Shown here: one piece after another, positions 11,216-20,969 of the stretch | Numbering within the stretch: the stretch's first letter is position 1 | Layout of the letters: the number at the start of each line of letters is the position of its first letter | DNA from: Saxidomus purpurata | Lineage: Eukaryota; Mollusca; Bivalvia; Venerida; Veneridae | DNA length: 64,000 bases | Direction of reading: 5' to 3' | Assembly (NCBI GenBank): GCA_022818135.1 | Contig: JAFMSR010000017.1 | Span: 2,411,367 to 2,475,366, forward strand | Position numbers and translations under genes: made by a program | Notes under the pieces: generated by a model | Database searches by the model: none | Seen by the model: the letters and a program-made list of their open reading frames with translations, nothing else | Told to the model about the DNA's origin: nothing

Positions 11216-11919
11216 CCTTTTGACACTTGTCAGCGCGATAAACTAAATTAAAATGATATGCTAAGCATAAAATTGAAGAAAACCTCTTTTTAGCGCGAAA
11301 TATACGTGGTGTGCGACGTCAATTTATAATCAATAGTAACGACCCAGTCAAAAGCGACGATATTAACGTCATGTGCATTTTAGGGCCAATTGAATGCACT
11401 CTTACAAATTATGCCGCGCTATTTGTATTGCACGTACATACAATACGGATTTTTTTCTGTCGGGCCGTATTTGATGGTTGAAAATAGGCTGTATTTTTGG
11501 AAGAATATTTATAGGCATATAATAAACAGTCTTACATCCGTTATCCAGCTGCATACAACCGCCGAGTACTATATATAGATTTAAGATAGTTAAGCGCGCA
11601 GATGATATTGATGATTGATCATGTGCATCAAAGAAACTCGCCCCTGTACAGGGTGATTCCCTCAGGGGCATAACCCAAAAACAACTGACTATGTTGATTC
11701 TAGTGACAGGAGGCTGCTTTCCATTGATGCTGCTCTGGGCCCTTAGTCGTTGCCCTAAGTCGGTAACAAAAATATACATACAGTCACGTGTATCTAAACG
11801 TGTAGTAACAATACAACATAAACAAATTTCAAACTCTGCCAATTTTTTGTCTATTTAAAATACCTGCACGGATTTGTTACTTTGGTTAAATAATTACACC
11901 TGATTAACGCTGAAACTAA

Positions 11920-12060
11920 TAGTTGATAGCATTGAGGTTCTTATCCGGTGTGATAGGTCCAGAGTTCGAATCCCGATTCATGCCTTAGTACATCCAGCTG
12001 AAATGTGTAGCAGTGACGGTGAACGTGCTACATTTTACATCTCTCCACGAAGGTCACAAA
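11920..12060 (+). repeat. Possible tRNA-derived SINE fossil, shared by A and B
   Basis: A B-box-like AGTTCGAATCC at 11962-11972 follows, about 36 bases downstream, an imperfect A-box-like TAGCATTGAGG. The counterpart in segment B keeps the same boxes (AGTTCGAATCC at 53091-53101). The spacing suits a tRNA-type RNA polymerase III promoter, but the A box is weak and no cloverleaf is clear. Confidence 0.35.
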
Positions 12061-13913
12061 CTCTTGACGGACCGTTTTTAAGCCACGCATTGATCTACGG
12101 ATAATATCTTCGTAATCGAACTAAAATAGTGTTTATAAAATTGGCCAAAATCATGCCCCAAGTGGAGATTTAACCTAATCAAAAACGTTTGGCAATAGTT
12201 ATTGATTTGACAAATAACCTAGGTGAATCGGGTAATTATGATGTTCAATATCTATTTCATAAAACTATAACATAATGGCGTATTTGCCATGAATTAATAT
12301 TTAACTTGCGGAATACTAACATTAAATAAGCGCATTAACTTGATCATTTTTAAAAGAAGTGCAGACTATGAATTTTCCTGCGGAAAATGATTTGTTTTGT
12401 TACCCGTTTAATGTCTCACAGTCATATTTGGTAGCAAGGCTTGAATCGGTTTGGACAAGAAGGCAGTCATGGAGATATAAACACTGTTTTCAAGGCTTGT
12501 TCATGTCAAAACTGTTCGACTAAGATGAGTAACATTGCAATCTCCTTTTTGTAAAAACAGGTAAAATTCAAATGTGCGTACAAGGCTATCTTATTGATAC
12601 AATCACTTGTATTTGCAAAAAGAAACATTTGCCACATTAACGACGAAGTAGTTATCGATATTATTCATGATATACATGGAAAAAATGTATAATTTTCTTG
12701 AATTTTGTACTTTCGGCTACATCCCATTCCGAAAATAGACTCGAGATTTATCTTCATTATTTAAACCAATCTGCACAATCATTTACATCTCTACCATCCA
12801 ATCGTAACTAAAGCAGTACGAAGTGGTTATCAATATTAACAAAAAATAATCGTTTTCTTGCAATTTGTACTTTTCCTTTGAATATTTAAAAGAATCCGCA
12901 CTTTTACGTCTCTGCCATCCATCCATAACTAATGCATCACATGTCTTGGACTATCTTTATTTTCATCTATGCTATTTTGGTTTTAAAGAAATATTGAATT
13001 AAAGAGGCACTCCCTTATATTTATGTCAAATTTAATACTTTCAAAAGCATAAATGATAAAAAAATTTGCACGTATTATTAATTATCCTAAGCGTTTAAGT
13101 GTCCATTCAATTATGTTTTGCATGTCATGAGATTTATTTTTAAACTAGAGTTATCACTGTAGGTGATCCATACCATCTGTCAATGCAATCTTAACTCTTA
13201 AAATCTAAGTAATATATAGAAAATAAAAAGAATATGTCAAGGTCTCGAAGTGACAGATATATAGCTTAGTCTTCAGATTCGGGGCATTGGACGAGGAACG
13301 AGACACTTCCTAAAATTAAACAACTGTAAATACGCTACAAATCATAATTTTTGTCTAAAGATTTTAAATGTCGAAGTGCGGTTTTGGACCCGGAGAACCT
13401 TCGTTCGTACATTATTTTGCCAACACGGAGGAGGAAATGCTAACACGTTCCATATTGGGATTAGTAATATAAACTTGAAGTAACACCGTATAACACAAAC
13501 ATTTTATGAAGAATGATTCTTTTACTAATAAAATGCAGTTTTGTGAGTTTAAACGCATATATGTTCAACAAGATTTTCTGCAAAAAAGGTTAACGCATTA
13601 ATTATTTTAGCGTTTGTCATAACATAATGAAACTGCAACCTTGGCAACGTCGCGTTTTTAGAAGGTAGAAAGTGCCCTTCGACCCCGTGGATCGTGTTGA
13701 GCAAAGACACTATATTAAAGTTATAATTCAATTGCCCAAAATAAATGAAAATAAAAACTATTGAACAGGTTTTCAAATTCATTTCAAATTTCTGTTTATC
13801 GTGATAGATGTCATTCATACGTGGCGAAGTAAATACAAATATATTTATATGAGAAAATTTAAAGTACATTGTAATTCACATACCTTTATTTACGACTTGG
13901 ATTTGAAGGAAAA
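12060..13913. other. Upstream region of the repeat-peptide gene, conserved in both copies
   Basis: No coding exon is visible, but most of the stretch is retained in segment B (about 53110-55254), for example around GTTACCCGTTTAAT and CCACATT-GACGACGAAGTAG. It should hold the promoter and any 5' UTR exons. A TATTTATATGAGAAA block about 70 bases upstream of the ATG is present in both copies and may be a TATA element or part of the 5' UTR. The only large difference is the A-only block at about 13335-13550, which in B is replaced by a SINE. Confidence 0.45.
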
Positions 13914-13983
13914 ATGATGCTTACATGTAAGTGGTTCGCGATCTGTGTTTTGGCGTTTGCTGTTGCAAAATGGAGCGGAAACG
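13914..13983 (+). CDS. Peptide gene A exon 1: signal peptide
   Basis: Starts ATGATG and encodes MMLTCKWFAICVLAFAVAKW followed by SGN, then splits a codon (phase 1) at the donor G|GTAACA. The hydrophobic core and a small residue at the exon 2 junction (GVQA) make a good secretion signal. Compared with copy B it has two extra residues (Thr-Cys, 6 bases) before Lys-Trp. Confidence 0.8.
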
Positions 13984-16900
13984 GTAACAACTTTCTATCA
14001 TCTTGAATTCAATTAAATTTGCAAAATAATAAAAACAACTTTACTTATTAATCATCCAGTAGAGTAAATAAAAATGTTGAGCTAGTTGCCTGTATGACAG
14101 CAGAGTGCCAACTGGGCATCACTTCTTCGTCGCCTGTCTGTCTGTCCATCACCCCTCCGTCACTGTTGATAATATTATTTTGCGAAAAGAAAAACAAAAC
14201 AAGAAAATCTGGAAAAAAAGGATAGACATAATAGACAGACAGACAGGAGATGGAGAAGTGACACCCGAGTGTCACACTGCTGACATACACACAGACAGGT
14301 GATGGAGAAGTGATACCCGAGTGTCACACTGCTGCCATACACGCAGACAGGTGATGGAGAAGCGATACCCGAGTGTCACACTGCTGCCAAACACACAAAC
14401 AGGTGATGGAGAAGTTATACCCGAGTGTCACACTGCTGCCATACACACAAACAGGTGATGGAAAGTGATACTCGAGTGTCACACTGCTGCCACACACACA
14501 AACAGGTGATGGAAAAGTGATACCCGAGTGTCACAGTGCTGCCATACACACAGCCAGGTGATGGAGAAGTGATACCCGAGTGTCATACTGCTGCTATACA
14601 CACAGACAGGTGATGGAAAAGTGATACCTGAGTGTAACACTGCTGCCATACACACAGACAGGTGATGGAGAAGTGATACCCGAGTGTCACACTGCTGCCA
14701 TACACGCAGACAGGTGATGGAGAAGTGATACCCGAGTGTCACACTGCTGCCAAACACACAAACGGGTGATGGAGAAGTTATACCCAAGTGTCACACTGCT
14801 GCAATACACACAGATAGGTGATGGAGAAGTGATCCCCGAGTGTCACACTGCTGCCATACACACAAACAGGTGATGGAGAAATTATACCCGAGTGTCACAC
14901 TGCTGCCATACACACAGACAGGTGATGGAGAAGTGATACCCGAGTGTCACACTGCTGCCATACACACAGACAGGTGATGGAAAAGTGATACCTGAGTGTA
15001 ACACTGCTGCCATACACACAGACAGGTGATGGAGAAGTGATACCCGAGTGTCGCACTGCTGCCATACACACAGACAGGTGATGGAGAAGTGATACCCGAG
15101 TGTCACACACACAGACAGTAGGAAAATATTTATGTTATGCTTTTCAGTGAATTATAGAGTTTTCTCAGTGAAATAAAAGTGATAATCCACAGTTTTGAAA
15201 CAGTGGATTACCATTTTTATTTTCACTGTTTTTGCAATCTGTAACCCGGATTAACGTCAAAAAGTATACAGAGCGTTATAGATGCTAGAAACCATGCGAC
15301 GATGACGTCGTTAAAATGACGTCATTTGCGCTTTGTTTTCTGATGACGTTTCCCGTTACTTTCGATATTTTATAGAAAACAATACTCAACAAAAGTATAG
15401 TTTAAATCATGAAATAAGCAGAAAAATTATTGTTATTGATGTAATATCACGTTAGTTGCACTCGTGAATACCAAAAGTAGTCATTTTCACTCGTGGTTGT
15501 GCCACTTGGGAAAATATCACTTTTGGTGCCCACTCGGTTACACCGAAACCAACAATTATCCTCCATATATTAAGGTATTACTTTTACTAAATAAATGACA
15601 CAGCTATTCATTTAGTTAAAAATAACGTATTAGGAAAACCTTAAATCTCGTCTTTCTACGTTTTCACACAAGTTGAATTTGGCTTTTCGTATAAAACTTG
15701 ATATGGTATGATCTGATTGGTGTAAGTCACGAGGTTTTCGCAGAATAGCGGTGTTTTTTTATTGTTTTAGTATCTTCAATGCCAAATTTGTTTTTTAGAA
15801 GCTTGATTATTTTCAATATCTTTAATACGTAATTTGTTGTTACAGTAATGTTACTTTTTAGTGTTTTAACGAGTCATTTTGATTGTTATAAATAATTTTA
15901 ATGAGCAATTGATTGTAACACTGTATTTTTATTAATGAAGTCCCAGGATCACATTTACAAGTAGCTCTCATTTTATCAAGAATGATGTCTTACTGACAGA
16001 AATGACTTTTATTTGTACTAAAACAGTCCTAACTTCGCTTTTTGAATGAATAAGTACATATTAAAACATAGCGCTGTATGTTTTTGCAATGATTTTGCAA
16101 AACAAAATAAGAAAGGCTTTCTGGCAACTCTTTTTCTTGAAGAAACAACTTGAATATAACAGAAAGTCATGTGTCGATATTGTTTTAGTGTGAACAAAAC
16201 ATGGTTCTATCATTATCCTTAATTTATCAATATTATCATTAAATTTATGTTAATATATCATTAAATTCAAAGAGATCCTGGAACTTTCAGTTTCATTGTT
16301 TTCAGTACAAGCTGAAGATGAGCTTGATGACGAAGACAAGCTTTTGTTGCGAGCTCTTGAAGAAGTGAATGAAGCGGTAAATATCGTTTAATTATCAGAC
16401 AAAGTACAGGGTGTCTGTTAAGATTTATATCTTTATTTTGTACATTTACGTTCCCTGTCTTTATTTAAAGATGCTCGCCCACAGAGTTTGCTGTTTTGTA
16501 AAAAACCGTCTTTAATATTGAGACACCTATGTAACCTGACAAAAACCCCTGGTCAGAATATAATGATACTTCACAGAAGTGATAAGTACAATGCTTAGTT
16601 GTGCATGTTCCATGTTTCGGGTCACTATGTCAAAGTTCAAGGTCAAAGGGGCTCGAGATAGTAAAATCTTGTGGACCTAAAATCTCCAAAATGCCTGTTC
16701 ACAATTTAACGATACTTCATATAAGTGATAAGTACCATGCCTAATTGTACATGGTCTATATTTCGAGTAACTAGGTCAAAGGTCAAGGTCACAGGGGCTA
16801 GAGATATTAAAATCTTGTGGACGTTCTCCAAAACACCTGGTCAGAATATATTTATACTTCACAGAAGTGATAAGTATAATGCTTAGTTGTGCGTGTTTCA

Positions 16901-19493
16901 TGTTTCGGGGCATTAGGTCAAAGTTCAAGGTCACAAGTGCTTAAAGTAGTAATATCTTGTGCGCTTTTCATCTCCAAAACACCTGGTCACAATTAATGAC
17001 ATTTGACAGAACAGATAAGCGCCATGCCTGGTTGAGCATGGTCCATATTCGGGTCACTAGGTCAAGGTCATAGGGGCTCGACATAATAAAAATCTTGTGA
17101 GCTCTTCAAAACCCCTGGTCAGAATTTAATTATATTTCAGGTCCAATAATTAAAGCATCACATGTTAGATAAATTGTGAATAAGCAGTTAAAGAGTAACT
17201 TGAATAAAATATTACTTAGTATTTAAACTGTATTATTGTGATGGATGCTCAATGAATTGAATTGTTTAAATTATACTGTCAAAAGATTGGTCACAACGAA
17301 CTATAATAAAGCAATTCAAGTTGATATGCTCTTATTCATTATACAGGATAACGACAAGAGAGAAATGAGCTGTGAAACCGAATGTTCAGGCAGTCCGAAC
17401 TATCAATGTATGGAAGACTGTATGGAGAGCAAGTTGGTGAAGGTATATTAGCATACTGAATACCATAATTTATATACCTATATAGCTACAATATAACTTG
17501 AACAAACATAATCATACCAACAATAACATGATATAAACTATTAAACTTTAACAATAACATGATATAAACCATTAAACTTTAACAATAACATGATATTAAC
17601 TATTAAACTTTAAAGATAGCATGATATAAACTATCAAACTTTAACAATAAAATGATATAAACTATTAAGCTTTAACAATGGCATGATATAAACTATTAAA
17701 TGTTTACAATAACATGATATAAAATATTAAACTTTAATGATAACATGGACATAAACTATTAAACTTAAACTTTTACTGTGATAGTAAAAAAGGTCGTTTT
17801 ATTCATTATATAGACATGAAAATGATATACAGATTAAAGGATTCAGTGCTTTAGCTACAACTAAGGTAATATCAATGAATGTCATGAAAACAAAAATAAT
17901 AACGGACTGATATGATGTTACGTAAAACTGACTGTTTACACTGACAGCACAAAAGGTCAACAGAATAAAATAATTTAATATCAAGATTCCGCCCCTCTCG
18001 ATACCGGCTTGCCGTTTGGGTTCACGATTTGTGTCATCACGTACCCATAATTTATTATTACGTGAATGTCACTCTTCTTGCCTAAAAACAGAAACAAAAA
18101 GTAACAATTTTACGAAGCCTTAATTTAATTGAGATAAATCAGTTTTGTAAAAGTTGTGCATATGTACACTGTTGACGAGATGATAGGTCTTTCTGGTAGA
18201 CCTACAAGAAAATGTGTCGGGAAATGTTAACGGACATAAAGACAGCCAGGTGTTACACTGTTGTTTCAGAAATGATATTTACTTAAAGTTGAGTTGAATA
18301 GTTAAAAAAGTGAAGAATTAGTATCTCAAGATATCTAATCTGATGATAACAAAATAAACTGTAAAATGCAAAGGTCTTAATGCCTTATGTTTATTTTACA
18401 GAAAATGGAACAGGCAACTCAGAGACAGGAAGCCACATAGTAAGTTGCAATAAAGCAGAAAAGTTGCAATTAAGCAGAAAACGAACTTTATTGACAAACT
18501 AAGTTCATCTTATATCGTTTCAGAAAGCAAACAAGTTTTTAAAACTCTGTTTCTTTGCGAGATGCATTTCCTTTACGGTACAATGATTTATGGGAAAATT
18601 TTACAACAGGTTTGGGTTTTTTTCTGCCACTTCACTGATAAAGACAGTATTTAAATGTGTCGCCAGAAGTGATATACAAAACTAACACCAGGTTTGGGTA
18701 TGGACATTTAGCATGATTGCGAACATTGCGTGTTTTAGCTGGGCTATAACAATAAAAGATAGTTAAAAGCGGAAAACGTAAATATTGTTTTTGCCTGTTT
18801 CTGATTACTTTTCAGTTGCTTATGTTTCAGAATATGTCTTCGGTGTGATAAAACGGCTTTATGCATTTTCCAATAAGACATTGGGCATTTGAACAAATAA
18901 TTTACAGGTCTTGTGTCGTTTATTTTAGCAAAGAGGTTAACGGTCCACAGAAGAAGCTTCTGACCAAAACCCCCTCACACGGATCCCCCCGATCCGAATT
19001 CAGATTCCTAACCCGACGACACGATATTGGAGGAAGTAGAGTTCGACAAATCAAGAAGCCCGCATCCGGATTCCTAACACGACGACACGATATTGGAGGA
19101 AGTAGAGTTCAACCAGTCAAGAAGCCCGCATTCGGATTCCTAACCCGACGACACGATATTGGAGGAAGTAGAGTTCAACCAATCAAGAAGCCCGCATCCG
19201 GATTCCTAACCCGACGACACGATATTGGAGGAAGTAGAGTTCAACCAATCAAGAAGCCCGCATTCGGATTCCTAACCCGACGACACGATATTGGAGGAAG
19301 TAGAGTTCAACCAATCAAGAAGCCCGCATCCGGATTCCTAACCCGACGACACGATATTGGAGGAAGTAGAGTTCAACCAATCAAGAAGCCCGCATCCGGA
19401 TTCCTAACCCGACGACACGATATTGGAGGAAGTAGAGTTCAACCAATCAAGAAGCCCGCATCCGGCTTCCTAACCCGACGACACGATATTTGA
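13914..19493 (+). CDS. Secreted repeat-peptide precursor A (five exons, 279 aa)
   Basis: Five exons with GT-AG introns join in frame: 13914-13983, 16306-16376, 17347-17442, 18402-18439 and 18929-19493 (840 nt, 279 residues plus stop). The product has a signal peptide (residues 1-27, probable cleavage after VQA), an acidic propeptide (EDELDDEDK onward), a four-cysteine segment CX3C-X7-CX3C, a glutamine-rich linker and, from about residue 125, seven 22-residue repeats plus a truncated eighth. A typical unit is HDIGGSRVQPIKKPASGFLT between RR pairs. RR and KK pairs are classic prohormone-convertase sites and would release HDIGGSRVQPI and PASGFLT. An acidic pro-region ahead of cationic repeats also fits an antimicrobial precursor. 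I recognise no known family. A diverged paralogue lies at 55255-60654. A poly(A) signal AATAAA occurs at 19990. Exon structure is inferred from splice sites and frame, supported by conservation in B. Confidence 0.8.
14093..15117. repeat. 52-bp minisatellite in intron 1 of peptide gene A
   Basis: About 17 units of 52 bases run from about 14236 to 15117. Each reads GTGATGGAGAAGTGATACCC, then GAGTGTCACACTGCTGCCAT, then ACACACAGACAG. An inverted partial unit lies just to the left (about 14093-14150), so the array begins with a foldback. Segment B has an equivalent array with its own diagnostic changes (AAGTGTCAC, ACAGACATAC). Open frames on the minus strand here (repeating GYHFSITCL, VWQQCDTR) are by-products of the repeat. 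Confidence 0.9.
15118..15595. mobile_element. A-only insertion with nested hairpins
   Basis: Segment B passes directly from the minisatellite to CTATTCATTTAGTT, whereas A carries about 480 extra bases. They include a hairpin at 15166-15228 (CAGTGAAATAAAA, loop with GTGGATTACC, TTTTCACTG) and a second inverted pair at about 15455-15545 (TACCAAAAGT against ACTTTTGG). No coding capacity is seen. A non-autonomous foldback element is the likeliest reading. Confidence 0.55.
16306..16376 (+). CDS. Peptide gene A exon 2: acidic propeptide
   Basis: Acceptor TTTTCAG|TACAAG, donor GCG|GTAAAT, 71 nt, phase 1 in and phase 0 out. Encodes VQAEDELDDEDKLLLRALEE then VNEA. Ten of the 24 residues are Asp or Glu. 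Copy B differs by only two bases, both changing the residue (Ala to Asp, Glu to Lys). Confidence 0.8.
16540..17125. repeat. Tandem repeat of about 145 bp in intron 2, gene A
   Basis: Four or so diverged units, each with CCCCTGGTCAGAATATAATG, CACAGAAGTGATAAGTAC, CATGTTTCGGGTCACTAGGTCAAAGTTCAAGGTCAC-like blocks and GAGATAGTAAAATCTTGTGG. One unit contains AGGTCAAAGGTCA followed by AGGTCA (16773-16791), an exact DR1 arrangement of nuclear-receptor half-sites. The same array, with one extra shortened unit, is in segment B (57705-58445). Confidence 0.8.
17347..17442 (+). CDS. Peptide gene A exon 3: four-cysteine segment
   Basis: Acceptor ATTATACAG|GATAAC, donor AAG|GTATAT, 96 nt, phase 0 at both ends. 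The 32 residues contain SCETECSGSPNYQCMEDC, a CX3C-X7-CX3C pattern like that of helical-hairpin (two-disulfide) peptides. A dibasic KR lies four residues before the first cysteine. All four cysteines are kept in copy B, although five other residues differ. Confidence 0.8.
17505..17765. repeat. 31-bp tandem repeat in intron 3, gene A
   Basis: About eight units of AACAATAACATGATATAAAC followed by TATTAAACTTT. Segment B carries the corresponding array at 58903-59185. Confidence 0.85.
18402..18439 (+). CDS. Peptide gene A exon 4: short linker microexon
   Basis: Acceptor TTTTACAG|AAAATGG, donor TA|GTAAGT, 38 nt, phase 0 in and phase 2 out. Encodes KMEQATQRQEAT plus two bases that with the first base of exon 5 make a Tyr codon (TA+C). 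Without splicing the frame would hit TAG, so the junction is needed. In copy B five codons differ and all change the amino acid. Confidence 0.7.
18929..19493 (+). CDS. Peptide gene A exon 5: seven 66-bp repeats encoding 22-residue units
   Basis: Acceptor TTTATTTTAG|CAAAGAGG. After a leader (KEVNGPQKKLLTKTPSHG, then SPRSEF) come units FLTRRHDIGGSRV, [QP or RQ], [I/V], KKPA, [S/F], G. The Ser/Phe position runs S,F,S,F,S,S,S over units 1-7, which suggests expansion partly by two-unit steps. Units are almost identical in DNA. The frame stops at TGA (19491) inside an eighth unit, HDI-stop. The same terminal stop position is seen in copy B, so this was the ancestral end. Repeat remnants continue past the stop to about 19520. 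Confidence 0.85.
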
Positions 19494-20423
19494 GGAAGTA
19501 GAGTTCGGCCAATCAATAGTTAAGATTTTGAGACTGCTTTTCCATCAACAGCAGATGCAGGGACAGTCTCAACAACGTGTGAAAATAATCACTTTTTCTT
19601 TGTTTTTCTTCATCAGTTACCGAAATAGATCGAAAATGTCAAAATATGAGCGGTTACTCAACTGTGAAAAATAAGAAAACTCTTCTTAAATTGTATATTG
19701 TTATATCTAAGTTACTATGAATAATTGATACATGGACTCTGCATTAATCTTTTAATTGTATAAATCAGAAATTCAGGCTGGGTAATAACACCGTGCTTTA
19801 TTATAGCTTGTAACAGAAATTGTGCATATATTTTGCGCCTGTTTATTTAACTGATATGATAATGACTGGAATACCTTCATACTGAAAACGACTTAATCAT
19901 TATCTGTTTTGTATGTTAAGCGATAGTCAACCATCAACAACTTTATATCGCATTTGAGAAAGTTGTCATTTATGCTAAACCTTTGATTTAATAAAAAGAG
20001 TACATAAAAAAGAAATCAACATCTGTTCAGCGTTTGGTTATTTTTAATGAGTGGTATAGTTAATACAGTACATTGTCATCAATAATATCTATTTAGAGCT
20101 TTGCTAAGGTAACTTTTCGATTACTATTATATGTGGTTATATAAGTAGAAGATAATGTTGGCAAACAATATGAATGACGTTTTAATCAAAGAGTTAGTTG
20201 TCCTTCTTTGGCTCCGAAAGCTCCTTATATTATTAAGTGTTTTCACTATTATTTTGTTTGATCTTTTGTTTATACGCTAAACTATATTGATATACGATTT
20301 GAGTATCTTTCTTGCATTGTGTTGTACGTCGGAAACACGGATCTGTGTGATTGTGGATTATTTTGTAAACAAATTAATTTTCGCGCCAATTAATGGTCGT
20401 TACGTCGTCAGCGTCGATGTTTA
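19494..20423. other. 3' UTR and downstream flank of peptide gene A
   Basis: The 3' UTR probably ends near AATAAA at 19990. The whole stretch is kept in segment B (60825-61700), where the hexamer reads AATACA. No other gene is seen. Confidence 0.5.
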
Positions 20424-20590
20424 ATAATAATAATAATAATAATAGTAATATCTTTATTTAAAGAAGGTAAACACATTATGGCAAATATACAAAATATTTA
20501 CAAATTTTCAATGTGGCCTTCTGAGGAAGATAGCATAGATAATACACAAAATGAAATGAAAATTAAACTTAACGAAAATGTATAAATGTC
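20424..20590 (-). mobile_element. 3'-end fragment of a LINE, inserted only in copy A
   Basis: On the minus strand this matches the 3' end of the LINE at 6945-8547: GAAGGCCaCATTG-like block, ACCTTCTTTAAATAAAG, then an ATT-rich tail (the plus strand reads AATAATAATAATAATAATAG). Segment B goes straight across the site (GATGTTTAAATGTTATGTC). The fragment was therefore added after the duplication; TAAATG on the right may be a target duplication. Confidence 0.7.
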
Positions 20591-20969
20591 ATGTCTATAT
20601 AAACGTGAAGCGCGATTGGGTGGAAAAAATTTATTTGTGAAGTAAGGCAAACTTTACTCGCATATTGTTAAATAGGCGGGACTATTTTATTTTGAATATA
20701 GAGAAAATAGGCTCCACGCCAAAATTAGCTGTTTAACGTTTTACTGAACATATCTTACATAGTTTATGTCTTGTCACGAGAGTAATATTTCATCAGAAAA
20801 GAAATTGTATCCATGTTGATGTAATCATTCTGGATTAAAATATAAGCAAAAATGTCATCCTGAAAATGCGTTGTCTTAGTCCTTTTTGACTGCAAGGTCA
20901 GTCAAAAATCATCTGGTTTACGTCCAGCAACTTTCCGATGAAGAGAGCACTTTGTTAGGCTCTATTCGA

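Noticed and set aside
11402..11842. 146-residue minus-strand frame
   Set aside because: The matching part of segment B does not keep the frame and there are no domain features.
14479..15112. Minus-strand frames with repeated GYHFSITCL and VWQQCDTR (also at 55647-56793)
   Set aside because: They arise from the 52-bp minisatellite in intron 1; 52 is not a multiple of three and the frames drift, so they are not selected as protein.
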